A stretch of 64,000 bases of DNA from Eustoma russellianum (GCA_036186865.1 AP025071.1:15404036-15468035); one strand, 5' to 3'; numbered from the stretch's first letter, positions 1 to 10,952 are shown. The notes: generated from the letters alone by a model not told the origin. Program-made: numbers and translations.

Positions 1-1
1 A

Positions 2-1638
2 TGTTGGGAATAAACTAGAAATCGAAAACTGGGTATGGACGGTGGCACGTGTGGCTCACACGTGCGTTTCAGGGGTGGCACGTGGGGCCCAGACACACGC
101 TGACGTCTCCAGTACCATTGTGTTTGTCGCGTTATATGGAGTCAAATGCAACTGGTTTGAGTCAATTCGGAGTTAAAATGAAGATTTTATTGAGGTTTGA
201 AGAAAATTATAATTTTAGGAACTAAAGAAAAGGAAAAAAAGGAGGGAAGTGCCATGCGGGCCGCGGGCCAGCCTGCCGGCCTCAACGGGCTGGGCCTGGC
301 AAATGTTAGAAAAAAGGGATTATTCTAGCGCCAGTGGCCAGTGGGCCAGAGGGGATGTATGGGCCGGGCCGCATGAGGGGGAGTAAGGGGCCAAGAAAAT
401 AAATAGGGCCACGTTTGGTTTTTCTAAATACTAATATTAATATTAATAAATAAATAAAGTAATATAATTTAATAAATAGAAAATAAGAAATTCCATAAAT
501 AAAATAAAATAAAAATAAGGTTAGCCAAAAGAGAAAAAATATGTTTAATTAACATAATATTAATATCATTTAGAAACCCATTAAATAAATTAAAATAAAA
601 AGAAAAAGAGGAAAAGGAGAGAGAAGAAAAGAAAATTAAAGCAAGAGAAAAAAATAGTAGGGAAAGATAAAAATAAACAAATAAAAGAATAAAGTGCTCG
701 AAAGCCTAGGAAAAATAAAATAAAGTGCAAAAACCTAAAATAAAGTGTAAAAAGATAAAGTAATAGTAGAAGATGAAATAAAGTAATGAACCCCACGAAA
801 TATAGAGTAACTACGCAATATAGGTAATACGCAATATAGAACGGAGCATACAACATAGGAGAAACAGAAGGATGAAAATGTGCATTCCTTCAGGGCGAGT
901 GACTTCGCGATACGAAGCGTGTGCGCTGACTCTATGTTACGGAGCATGTGATAAGACCCTGGGACCTGCATTGCATGACATGATATAAAGGGAATAAAGT
1001 GTGATATGATGTGATCGGTGTGTCACACGGTAGTGTGAAAGGGACATGCATCATGAAGTTGCGCATTGCATATGAATATATGACAATATATTATATGTGT
1101 TTATTACATGTTTACTTTGTGATCGGATCATGTATGTTTTATTTGCTTTATTTATTTGTACATTTATTCTAAGTATGGTTCCTTTCTGGGATTAGACGGG
1201 TAACATACGTGTGATTTCTCAATCACTCACCCCTCTACTTATCCTTCCACATGTGAACCCGAGTTCGAGTACATTTTTGTAGAGGACGAGTCTGACTGTG
1301 CAAGCTGGGACGAGTGAGGCTTTGAAGAGATCTTTGGGATACTAGACGGTTTTCGTATTTATTCCGTTTTTATTAGACTTGTAGAATTTCATTTGACGTA
1401 TCAGGTTTAGTCAGCCCTAAACACTGATTTATTTTTTTACGTTGGGGTTATTTATTGGCTAATAGTTTTCATTTCCCATCTCATCGAAGAATTTGATTTT
1501 AAGTTATCGTTTCCGCAAAAAAAAAGTTCTACGTTATTTTTGACATGTAAGAAGTTTGAACGACGCCTTGTAGTACTCGTAGTAGAGTACAGCAGGTGTA
1601 CCGTTCCCGATGCTAGGGTCCGGGAGCGGGGCGGTACA
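2..1638 (+). mobile_element. Probable Ty3/gypsy LTR, chromovirus-like (solo or right-hand LTR)
   Basis: The stretch begins TGTTGGGAAT and ends GGTACA, so it has the TG...CA ends of an LTR. The right part has the layout I associate with chromovirus (Tekay-type) LTRs: a short 'cactcacccctct' segment, then acidic-looking GAGGACGAG text, then a GC-rich end with CCGGGAGCGGGGCGG. Positions 400-830 are very AT-rich low-complexity sequence. There is no coding sequence. Because it starts at the window edge, I cannot tell a solo LTR from the 3' LTR of an element lying outside, nor check a target duplication. Confidence 0.4.
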
Positions 1639-2202
1639 ATATCTCTCTCTGCAACTTCCACTTATTTCTTTCACAACCCATTTTCAAGAAATCTTCCGGT
1701 GAGCGTTAAACCCTAGCAAGCTATTTCTTTATGGTCGATTTTATGTGGAATGGCTATGGCAGAGGAGGTCGAATAGAAGTACTGAAGATCCTCCTTTGAG
1801 CTAGTATCTATTATCCAGGAGGCAAGAAAAGCTTTCTCAGGTTAATTCATCTTCACTAGGACGAGCTTCAAACAAAAGATGTTATAAAGTTGTTCTATAT
1901 ACGGCGTGCACAATGAAGACCTTTAGTTGAAACTGCCGGGTGCTGGGGAACCCTGTTGCAGTTGGAGAACTCTGGTGTTTAATCCGAAGACATAACCCAT
2001 TTGTTGTATTTTTAAGTGAAGCCAAATGTAGCAGTAAATTAGTAGATAATCTCAAGCAGCAGTTGGGTTGGTATGGTATCGCTGTTAGTGCAAAAGGTAG
2101 TGAGTAGGGGGTTACCCATGTTCTGGAAGAAGGATGTTGATGTCTGGGTGAATCCAATGTCGCAGAACCATAAAGAGGCAACGTTACTGAGGCAACGTTA
2201 TC
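1639..2202 (+). pseudogene. LINE-A: leader and N-terminal part of L1 endonuclease (fragment 1)
   Basis: From an ATG at 1913 the plus strand reads like the start of a plant L1 ORF2 endonuclease: an NCR-LGNP segment, then a VFLSEAKCSS-type segment (the usual 'fLsETK' block of APE-type endonucleases), then GWYGI. Residue 6 is a stop codon and further stops and frame changes follow, so it is dead. The upstream 270 bases have no long ORF and may be leader. The domain is cut by a SINE at about 2203 and continues at 2854, at 9112 and, for reverse transcriptase, at 10953 and 40536. Confidence 0.6.
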
Positions 2203-2395
2203 ATGGAGGGCGGGCGTTGGAGCGGTAAGATTGTTGATGTGTAACCTTGAGGTCACGGGTTCGAACCGTGGAAATAGTTCTTGTACAAAGTGTATGGTAA
2301 GGCTGCATACATCCGATCGCGAAGCGATCCGGCTCCTCTCCGGACTCTGCACAAACGTGGAAGCCTAGTGCTTCGGAAACCCCCTTTTAATTGTA
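2203..2395 (+). mobile_element. tRNA-derived SINE (Au-like)
   Basis: The sequence holds a Pol III B box GGTTCGAACC (2258-2267) inside GAGGTCACGGGTTCGAACCG and an A-box-like AGCGGTAAGATTG upstream. The body GGTAAGGCTGC...CCGGACTCTGC and tail with a 'tagtgcttcggaaacccccttt' type end match the layout known for angiosperm Au-type SINEs. It sits inside LINE-A. Target duplications are not clear, though gaggcaacgtta is repeated just upstream (2176-2200). Confidence 0.75.
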
Positions 2396-2408
2396 GTAAA
2401 CAACGGTT

Positions 2409-2853
2409 GCTCTGATACCAATTGAAGTAAAAACGGATTCAAGAACACAATGCGTAAAAAGCACAACACACTTTTATTGATATTCGAAAATAACTCAAAA
2501 CCGAACTACCACTCGCCGTCCTTGTCAATGACCCTACCCGGCATTGACTCACCAATCACCCTACCCGGGATTGGTATTTGACACCCTTGGCCTTGGCACT
2601 CTTGGCGCTCTTGGCACTCTTGAGGCACCATCTACTATGGCTGACCCCTTTATTTATAGACCAACTAGTTTAAACAAACCATTACCTAATAGGAAAAGAT
2701 AAACACCAATAAGAAAATAACTTTAAAATAAAACTCCTATTTCTTAGGAGATTTCCTAAGTCCTAAGTCTTATTCTAGAAGGAAATTATCCAACATTAAT
2801 TTGCCTTTTATGAGATCTTATGAGACAAAAGGCTGACACGCTCGACCTCAACA
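2409..2853 (-). mobile_element. Copia LTR plus primer-binding site, minus strand fragment
   Basis: GCTCTGATACCA (2409-2420) is the reverse complement of TGGTATCAGAGC, the initiator-tRNA-Met primer-binding site of many plant copia elements. Two bases on, an LTR runs on the minus strand from TGTTGAGG (2853) to ...TTCA (2423), about 430 bp. It contains a TATA-like 'tttatttatag' near 2650 and short GGCACTCTTGG-type repeats near 2590-2630. Only about 20 bases lie internal to the primer site, so this is a truncated 5' end rather than a clean solo LTR. Confidence 0.65.
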
Positions 2854-3061
2854 TCAGATACAATGCTACAGAGATGCATTAATGTCTTGTGGATTAGCTG
2901 ATGTGCAGGCCAAGGGATAGCCTTTTACTTGGATATGAAACTGGAAGGAAGGGAATTCATCTAGAGAAAAACTACATTGGATATGTATTAACACAGAAGC
3001 AAAGAGAAGATTTGGACAAATTGAAGTAGAGCACATGGACTCTATATATTTAGATCACTTG
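2854..3061 (+). pseudogene. LINE-A: C-terminal part of L1 endonuclease (fragment 2)
   Basis: Translation gives blocks in the order of the L1 endonuclease C-terminus: SCGLADV, then a PFTW-like segment, then a REKL segment (usual 'RLDR'), then an aspartate-histidine pair where the catalytic SDH is expected, at the very end. It is degraded by stops. The last five bases (ACTTG, 3057-3061) are the left target duplication of Copia-1, which landed in this codon stretch. Confidence 0.55.
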
Positions 3062-3848
3062 TGTTGGAAAAAGTACGTTAAAGTACATTTCCGTGTGCTC
3101 CAAACTTATATAGAATGTATATGAGGTTGTTTGAGAGATTGATGAGATGGGTTGCAATGTTAGGAACTTTCAGTCGGACGTGGAACTCTCACGTGGATCG
3201 ATCAACGTACGTCGATCGATCGACGTGAGAGTTCCATGTTGATCAGAGGACGTCGATCTCTCATTGAGAGATCGACGTGAGAGATCTACGTTGATCTGAG
3301 GACGTCGATCTCTCAATGAGGGTTCGACGTGAGAGATCGACGTACATCGATCGATCGACGTGAGAGATCGACGTACGTCGATCGATCGACGTGAGGGTTC
3401 GACGTGCCAGCAGACAAAACCTTTTATTTTGGGTTGCAACTTTTGATCCAAGGATCATCTCCCTTCACCTATGAACGGTAATCTACTGCCATAACTGATA
3501 GAAAAACTGCTGAAATGAGTTTCAAACATGGTTTTTAACACAATCCAAGGTCTATATATATGAGATCTTGCTATCTTCAATATACACAACATTCTTGCAA
3601 AATTCTATAGAAATTTCAGCAATCTTTCTACCATTCTCTTCATTATCTTTCTCTTCTACATCAAGTTCATTCTTCTTCTCCTAGAGCAAAGGAAAAGAAG
3701 ACAGCCGTTATATCTTGGGAAGCATTAGTCTTGTTGTCTATCTTGCTCGTTGGTAGAGACTAAATTGCTTTAAGGACAGAGTCATCTTGAGACTCGTCTC
3801 GGCTTTTGTTTGATCACTTTCTTGCTTGTTTGCTACAATTTCCTAACA
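3062..3848 (+). repeat. Copia-1 5' LTR
   Basis: It starts TGTTGGAAAAAGTACG and ends TTTCCTAACA. It is 787 bp against 821 bp for the 3' copy; the difference lies in the palindrome array. A TATA-like TCTATATATATG (3551-3562) sits about 290 bp before the end and should drive element transcription. Confidence 0.92.
3172..3412 (+). repeat. GATC-palindrome array in Copia-1 5' LTR
   Basis: About 240 bp of alternating modules: CGTACGTCGATCGATCGACG-type palindromes and GATCTCTCATTGAGAGATC-type hairpins, joined by CGTGAGAG and GTTGATC spacers. Almost every unit is self-complementary, so either strand, or a transcript, can fold. Similar modules recur in the LTRs of Copia-3 and Copia-4. Confidence 0.85.
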
Positions 3849-3866
3849 ATCTTAAAGCAATTTACA

Positions 3867-4735
3867 ATGGCATCCAAGCAAGCTTTGCCGGATATGTCTA
3901 AGATGGAGCCGTTTGACGGCAGATTTTACAAGAGATGGGCAGCAAAAGTGCTGTTCTTCTTGGAAATGCTCTCAGTTTCATATGTACTCAAGATGGATAA
4001 GCCCAGTGATGAAACTGAAGCAAAAAAAATACGATGCAGACAACACTACTTGCAGAGGCCATATTCTACATTTTCTGGCCAATTCTCTGTTTCACATTTA
4101 TGTCAAATTCACATCTGCAGAAGAGATTTGGTCAGCACTGGAGAACAAATATGGTGCTGAAGATGTGGGCAAACGCAAGTATGTGGTGAGTGAATTCTTA
4201 AAGTTCCAGATGGTTGATAATTCTCCAATCAATGATCAAATCCATCAGTTCCAACAACTGGTGGATAATCTGGAACATGAAGGAATAAAGATCGATGAGA
4301 CGTTCCAGGCGACGGTGTTGTTGGAGAAGCTTCCACCTTCTTGGAGCAAATACAAGAAGAGAGGGAAGCATGACGATGCAAAGTTGTCTCTAGATGCCGG
4401 AATCAAACATATACGCATCGAAGAGAACAACCGATTGGAAGATGAGTCTCACCATGAAGAGGGAGTCAAGGCCAACGTTGTGGAGCATGCTGCAAAGAAG
4501 CCCAAGTTTCACAACAATGGCGGCGGCAGCTACAACAGTGGAGGAAAAGGTAAGAAAGTTGTTGTGCAGGGCCAGAACAAGATGAAAGGAGTATGCTGGG
4601 TGTGCGGGAAACCAGGACACCGAGCAGTCAACTGCAGGAAACGGAAGGGCCAACCAAGCAACCAGGCAAATCTTGTGGAGGCCAAAGGAGCAGCAGACGA
4701 CATCATCGCAGCAGTCGTCCTAATGGAGGTAAACC
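3867..4735 (+). pseudogene. Copia-1 gag (nucleocapsid), frameshifted
   Basis: The gag start is the ATG at 3867 (MASKQALPDM), only 18 bases after the LTR end. The upstream in-frame ATG at 3810 lies inside the LTR. The N-terminal part carries the copia gag block around FDGRFYKRW, and the C-terminal part has a CCHC zinc knuckle CWVCGKPGHRAVNC (near 4596-4640) followed by a basic stretch. The frame shifts by one base in a run of eight A at 4022-4029, so the first 50 or so codons are out of frame with the rest. No initiator-tRNA-Met primer site is visible between LTR and ATG. Confidence 0.85.
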
Positions 4736-6125
4736 TTGTTGGTGGCACTACGGAATGGGTGGTAGACACGGGTGCTACCAGACACATTGCTACCAGTAAA
4801 GACCTATTTTCTGAATACAAGGAAATAGGCAGTGACGAACTAGTTTTCTTGGGAGATGCACATAGTACCCAAGTCCTCGGAAAGGGTAAGGTGCTTCTCA
4901 AGTTGACATCTGGGAAGAAACTGGAATTAAGCAATGTGCTGCACGTTCCTGCCATGCGTAGGAACTTGATCTCCGGAGTGCTGCTGAACAAGGCTAATAT
5001 TAAACTTGTTTTAGAGTCTGATAAACTTGTTTTGTCTAGAAATGGAGAGTTTATCGGTAAAGGTTTATGTAATGGAGGTCTGCTTGTACTCGATGCTGTT
5101 TGTTGCGTTAATAAAGATGCATCTAGTTTTGTTTATTTCGCTGAGTCTCTTGATAAGTGGCATGCTAGACTAGGACATGCAAATATAGGAGCAATAAAGA
5201 AACTTAAGAATATGAATGTGATTTCTTATGATGATGATAACTTCAACAAATGTGAACATTGTGTTGAAGCGAAACATCATAAGAAACCTTTTAAGAAAGT
5301 TGATAGAGTCTCACAAAAACTTGGTCTAATCCATAGTGACTTAGGTGATTTCAAGAATCACATGAGTAAAGGTGGTAAAAGGTATTATGTTACTTTTATC
5401 GACGATTACTCTAGATACACAAAAGTGTATTTGTTAAGTCATAAGGATGAGGCCGAGTCTAAGTTCATAAGTTATAAGAACGAGGTTGAGAATCAACTAG
5501 ACTTAAAAATCAAAAGGCTTAGAACAGACAGAGGTGGTGAATATAGCACAGACTCTTTACAAAAGTCTTGTGAAGAGAACGGCATTATTCATGAAGTCAC
5601 ACCCCCGTACACACCCCAGTCTAATGGAGTAGCCGAAAGAAAAAATAGAACGTTGAAAAATATGATGAATGCCATGTTGGTTAGTTCAGGATTGCCGGAC
5701 AATTTGTGGGGGAGGCAATCTTGACTGCTTGTCATATTTTGAACAGATTACCTCATAAGAAGTTAGATCAAACTCCTTATGAGTTGTGGAAAGGCTATGC
5801 TCCCAACTTAAATTACTTGAAAGTGTGGGGGTGTCTAGCCAAGGTTGGAATTCCAGATTTTAAGAAAAGTAAGATTGGATCCAAGACAAGAGATTGTGTA
5901 TTCATTGGGTATGCTCAAAATAGTGCAGCATATAGATTCATGGCTTTAGACAATAGTTCTATATTGGAGTCTAAAGATGTTGAATTTTTTGAGCATATAT
6001 TTCCCATGAATAGACAATCCGAGCATGTTTCTAAAACTGAAATAGGTGAGTCTTATAAGTCCCTAGTTAATCAAGAAGTTGATGAACCTAGGAGGAGTAA
6101 GAGACAAAGAACAGAGAAGTCGTTC
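4736..6125 (+). pseudogene. Copia-1 protease and integrase
   Basis: The protease active site is VVDTGAT (near 4760). Integrase follows: the zinc-binding HARLGH ... CEHC pair (near 5160-5265), then catalytic residues in HSDLGDF, RTDRGGEY and PQSNGVAERKNR, the usual D, D, E spacing. After the core comes the GKR/KVWGC-type region and a variable linker. One frameshift occurs near 5705-5712, in a run of G, directly after the catalytic glutamate block, so the reading frame changes from the one ending at 5724 to the one open from 5706. All catalytic residues remain, but the polyprotein is interrupted. Confidence 0.9.
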
Positions 6126-7714
6126 GGAAGTGACTTCATAACAGCCTTTATTTTAGAGGATGATCCCAAAACTTACGGAGAAGCAATTAGATCAATAGAT
6201 TCTAAGTTTTGGAAGGAAGCCATAGATAGTGAACTTGAATCTATACTAAGTAATAATACTTGGGAGTTAGTGGACTTGCCTAGAGGGTGTAAACCTATCA
6301 GTTGTAAGTGGGTCTTTAGGAAGAAACTAAAGGCGGATGGAACAATTGATAAGTTTAAGGCTAGGCTTGTCGCAAAAGGGTTCACACAACAAGAAGGAAT
6401 TGACTTCTTTGACACTTACTCACCGGTTGCTAGGATCACTACGATTAGAGTCCTAGTAGCACTTGCCTTCATTCACAAGCTTGTTATTCTCCAAATGGAT
6501 GAGAAACAGCATTTCTAAATGGAGACTTAGAAGAGGAGATTTATATGAAACAACCGGAGGGTATGATTGTTAAAGGTCAAGAACACAAAATGTGTAGGCT
6601 TAAGAAGTCTTTGTATGGTCTTAAGCAAGCACCTAAACAATGGCACGAGAAGTTTGATAACGCATTAGTGTCTAATGGTTATATAGTAAATGAAAGTGAC
6701 CGTTGTGTGTATAGTAAGTTTAATGATTGTGATGGTGTCATTATTTGCCTTTATGTTGATGATATGTTGATATTTGGAACCAAAATAAATGTTGTTAATG
6801 ATACAAAATCATTGTTATCTACTTTGTTTGATATGAAAGACATGGGAAATTCGGACTTAATTCTTGGTCTTAAGTTAATAGAGAAATGTGGGGGTTATTT
6901 ACTTTCTCAAGAACATTATGTGGAGAAAATGTTGAGAAAGTTTAATCACTACGATGTAAAGCCAGTAAGTACGCCTTATGACTCACATGTTACTTTGACC
7001 AAAAACAAATGTGATAGTGTGTCTCAATGTGAATATGCTAGGATAATTGGTAGTGTAATGTACTTGATGAACTGCACTAGGCCTGACATTGCATATTATG
7101 TGAATAGGCTTGCACGATACACTCATAACCCAAATGAGAGTCATTGGTGTGCATTAAGACGTTTGTTAAAGTATCTTAAAGGAACAATGAATTTAGGACT
7201 CATGTTTACAGGGTCACCTGCTGTTTTAGAAGGCTATTGTGATGCTAATTGGGTGACCGATAATAATGAAATAAACTCCACTAGTGGATATGTTTTCACA
7301 TTGGGTGGTGGAGCTATTTGTTGGAAATCATGTAAACAAACTTGTAGTGCTAAGTCTACAATGGAGTCTGAATTTATTGCCTTCGAACTTATTTGTACAG
7401 AAGCCGAGTGGTTAAGGAATTTACTTGTTGATATTCCTTTATGGTCTAAACCTATGCCTTCTGTATCTATTCATTGTGATTCTCAGGCTACGATTGCACG
7501 TGCAAGGAACAAGATATACAATGGGAAGAGCCGGCACATCCGTTTAAGGCACAACATTGTGCGCGAGTTGATTAGTTCAGGGGTGGTAAACTTGGAGTTT
7601 GTAAGAACCAAGTTTAACCTTGCAGACCCCTTAACTAAAGGACTAAACAAGAAGTTGGTCTACGAAACATCGAGGGGGATGGGACTTATTCCATCTGTAG
7701 AGAATTCTTCATGA
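6126..7714 (+). pseudogene. Copia-1 reverse transcriptase and RNase H
   Basis: The RT begins at the W-KEAI block (near 6205), with KWVFRKK, KARLVAKGFTQ and the YSPVA block, then the catalytic LYVDDML (near 6745). RNase H follows with CDANWVTD (near 7240), STSGY, the STMESEF block and a final ADPLTKGL motif (near 7622), ending at TGA 7714. One base is missing in an A run near 6504, which ends the upstream frame at 6518; the second frame is open from 6545 to the end. The catalytic YVDD is kept. Confidence 0.9.
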
Positions 7715-8285
7715 TGGGAACCCACCACAATTAGTAGAGATCCTATGAACGGGGTTCAATGTGGTAAGAACAAGTCATGAAAGAATTCTATGTTGCGCTA
7801 TCTAAGTGTCTCTCCCTATGGTGTTGTTGTTGATAGTGCTCACTGTAATGACTTAAGGGTGGGATTTTAAGAATCTCTTAATGAAAAATTCATAGCCATA
7901 TTGTTTGGTGGTGTGAACAGTGCACACTTGATGAATTTCACCTATATAAGCTTGGAAGTGGTGCCGCTTCCTGTGAGAGCCTGAAAAACTCTCTAGAGAG
8001 CTTATGAATCCTGAGATAGGTGCATGGCCGATACGCACCAAAACCATGAACTTGGAGAAGTAGATAATGATATGTCTTCTTGTTGTTCATATCAACAATA
8101 GTGGAGTAAGATTCAAGACGAAGTTCATCTTACTTCCGTTTATATAACTCAAGTTGTACTACCGGCGATTCAAGACCACAAGTCATCGTATCCGTTATGT
8201 GTCATTATCTTCGATTGATAATGGAGAGGTTAGTTGTTTAACGTTCGGAAGTTGTCTTTATATAAGTTTGGATCATGTGGGGGAT
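7715..8285 (+). other. Copia-1 3' untranslated region and polypurine tract
   Basis: This 570-bp stretch between the RNase H stop and the 3' LTR has no convincing ORF. It ends in a purine-rich GTGGGGGATT (8276-8285) directly before the LTR TGTTGG, the expected polypurine tract. Confidence 0.75.
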
Positions 8286-9106
8286 TGTTGGAAAAAGTAC
8301 GTTAAAGTACCTTTCCGTGTGCTCCAAACTTATATATAATGTATATGAGGTTGTTTGAGAGATTGATGTGATGGGTTGCAACGTTAGGAACTTTCAGTCG
8401 GACGTGGAACTCTCACGTGGATCGATCAACGTACGTCGATCTATCGACGTGAGAGTTCCATGTTGATCAGAGGACGTCGATCTCTCATTGAGAGATCGAC
8501 GTGAGAGTTCCATGTTGATCTGAGGACGTCGATCTCTCATTGAGAGATCGACGTGAGAGATCTACGTTGATCTGAGGACGTCGATCTCTCAATGAGGGTT
8601 CGACGTGAGAGATCAACGTACGTCGATCGATCGACGTGAGAGATCGACGTGAGGGTTCGACGTGCCAGCGGACAGAACCTTTCATTTTGGTTTGCAACTT
8701 TTGATCCAAGGATCATCTCCCTTCACCTATGAACGGTAATCATTTGCCATAACTGATAGAAAAACTGCTGAAATGAGTTTCAAATATGGTTTTTAACACA
8801 ATCCAAGGTCTATATATATGAGATCTTGCTATCTTCAATATACACAACATTCTTGCAAAATTCTATAGAAATTTCAGCAATCTTTCTACCATTCTATTCA
8901 TTATCTTTCTCTTCTACATCAAGTTCATTCTTCTTCTCCTAGAGTAAAGGAAAAGAAGACAGCCGTTATATCTTGGGAAGCATTAGTCTTGTTGTCTACC
9001 TTGCTCGTTGGTAGAGACTAAATTGCTTTAAGGACAGAGTCATCTTGAGACTCGTCTTGGCTTTTGTTTGATCACTTTCTTGCTTGTTTGCTACAATTTC
9101 CTAACA
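8286..9106 (+). repeat. Copia-1 3' LTR
   Basis: It matches the 5' LTR almost base for base from TGTTGGAAAAAGTACG to TTTCCTAACA, including the TATA-like element (near 8810). It is 34 bp longer overall because the palindrome array has a different unit count. It is followed by the right target duplication ACTTG (9107-9111). Confidence 0.92.
8396..8670 (+). repeat. GATC-palindrome array in Copia-1 3' LTR
   Basis: Same modules as in the 5' LTR, but with an extra GATCTCTCATTGAGAGATC unit and spacer, and fewer ATCGATCGAT units near its right end. The copy-number change between the two LTRs shows the array expands or contracts after insertion. Confidence 0.85.
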
Positions 9107-10747
9107 ACTTGCCCTTTCCTTTGTTTTACTTCATTAAAAGCAATTCTCTACTTTCAAGCAAGGTAATAATGGAAAAAGGAGGGATTTCAAATTTTAGATC
9201 ATGCGGAGTTCAAAAAATAAATGCAAAGAAATAATAAAGTAGGCATGGAAAAAGACTGACGCAGCCCCAGAAGGTCATGCAAGAGTCCGATGGAAATGAA
9301 GTTCACGAAGAATTTTAAATATAAAAAAAAAAAAGATTACAAAGAGCATGAGATGGTAAGTGTGGCGGACTAAACGTTCAACACATGTTTATGTGGTTTT
9401 AAGGATATTTGTGTATTGAATGGTCACGTTCAATCTTTAGATTTGTAAAATCAAATTAGATTTACGTATTTGTTTTAAGACTATAATAAAAAGTCCAAAT
9501 TAGTGTTAGGATGGACGGAAATTCTTTAGTCTAGTTGTTTAGATAAAAGAGTTGTCTTGCTTTTAGCTACAAGGAAAATGAGTATGAATCCCATGACAGT
9601 TTGACCAACTGTTGGTTTTTGAACCATATCATGAACTACATATATCTGATTGACGTGATTCGAAATATTATGAAAAGCTCTTTTCCATATCTATAACTTT
9701 AAACAAGAGCTCAAGAACAGATTCGGATGATAAAAAAGTCGAAACCACATGTCAAAGTCAATCAGGTTTTTAGGATCTTTTTTGTTTAGGTTTTTGTTCT
9801 TTTTTAGCTTAGGTTGTTAGATTGTGGCTAAATAAGGTAACGTTCATGAACCTTTTTTTTAATAATTTTTCACATGAACGTTTTTTTATAATTTTTTACA
9901 TGGATAAAATCAGATAATTGTCTCAAATTCTTCTGCAAGTATAGTTGTATTTTGATCAAAGATCACCTTAGATTTTATATGCACGTTTTGAACAAACATT
10001 GTGGTTCGACCTAAGGCCTGCATTGATATAAACACGTCTAAAGGATGCAACTACGTTCTTAGATCACAAACAAGTCCAATCTTGAAGGATGAAGCTTAAT
10101 TCTAACCTATTCATATACGTTTCAATGGTCTGATTCAGGTTCTTGAAAAGACAACATGGAAAGAAGGCGTCAAACTAAGAAAAGATCCAGTCTTTTGCGC
10201 CTCTAAACATGCATCAAAGACCAATAGAGGTCAAAAGCTACGGAGAACTTGTGTGTCACATCTGAATATTGTAGCGCAGAGCTGCAATTACGGGGAAGAA
10301 ATGTTTTAGAAATATAGCAAAAGACATCGAGATATTGAGGAAATGTCAAGAGGAGACAGACAACGGCGTCTGTCAGAGTAATTGAAAGCCTCATTATAGA
10401 GGGAAGAGGAGTAAAGGCAGGCTCAAACTGACGTGAGATGAGCAGATTAGGCATAACTTACTAGAGTTGCACCTCCCTGAAGACATGGTTCATGATAAGA
10501 GTTCATAGAGACAGAGGATTAAGGTTAATGAGGGGTAGGCAGGATATAGGGACACCTTCGAGCATACTTAAAGAATTAGATAGTATTTACACTTTAGGTT
10601 GACTTTACACATTTTTGTTTCGGTCTTTGTCTTTCAATTATTTGTGCATATCCACTTTATGACTATTTTAATATTAGAAGACTTCGGTGTACGTTTTAAT
10701 AAAATCTCTTTAATAGTACATATTCCTATTATTATGATATCTGTGCA
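9107..10747. other. LINE-A remnant then unassigned sequence
   Basis: The first 100 bases continue LINE-A where the Copia-1 insertion split it; after that I recognise no domain. It holds a poly-A run (9319-9331), AT-rich repeats with CACATGAACG (9845-9905) and short ORFs without family features. It may include decayed LINE-A text between endonuclease and reverse transcriptase. Confidence 0.35.
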
Positions 10748-10754
10748 AGTACAT

Positions 10755-10945
10755 ATAGACCAGGGGTCTCACTAGAAACAAACTCTCTATCCCTTGGAAT
10801 GGAGGTATTGTTTGCCTTCCTCTCACCTTTCCCAGACCCTAATGATAGTTTGTGCTATCGTTGGGATATACTGGGTATGATCCCCAGACCCTAGTGATAG
10901 TTTGTGCTATCGTTGGGATATACTGGGTATGATTGTTGTTGTTGT
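10755..10945 (+). mobile_element. SINE with internal 52-bp duplication
   Basis: The body reads like the 3' half of plant tRNA-derived SINEs: an 'aggggtctc...aaacaa-ctctctatccc' start, CCCAGACCCT, ACTGGGTATGAT and a TTGTTGTTGTTG tail. AGTACAT flanks it (10748-10754 and 10946-10952), a likely target duplication. The CCAGACCCT...GGGTATGAT segment occurs twice in tandem (10832 and 10884 starts, period 52). Confidence 0.7.
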
Positions 10946-10952
10946 AGTACAT

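Larger units (their letters stand above)
3062..9106 (+). mobile_element. Copia-1: complete Ty1/copia retrotransposon, disabled
   Basis: Two LTRs (3062-3848 and 8286-9106) bound a single gag-pol reading region in copia order: gag, protease, integrase, reverse transcriptase, RNase H. An exact 5-bp target duplication ACTTG flanks it (3057-3061 and 9107-9111). The polyprotein is broken by three frameshifts near 4025, 5708 and 6504 but has few in-frame stops, suggesting a fairly recent insertion. There is no env-like ORF. The lineage is not one I can name with confidence; the integrase and RT resemble Tnt1/Tork-type proteins. Inserted into the endonuclease part of LINE-A. Confidence 0.93.

Noticed and set aside
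2258..2267. Genuine tRNA gene at the B box
   Set aside because: There is a B box but no cloverleaf with anticodon and acceptor stems; the flanks match a SINE body.
1882..2352. 156-residue minus-strand ORF
   Set aside because: It overlaps LINE-A endonuclease and the SINE on the other strand and shows no domain; a shadow frame.
3172..3412. CRISPR-like regular repeats
   Set aside because: The repeats are palindromic modules within an LTR without unique spacers of fixed length, in a eukaryotic retrotransposon.
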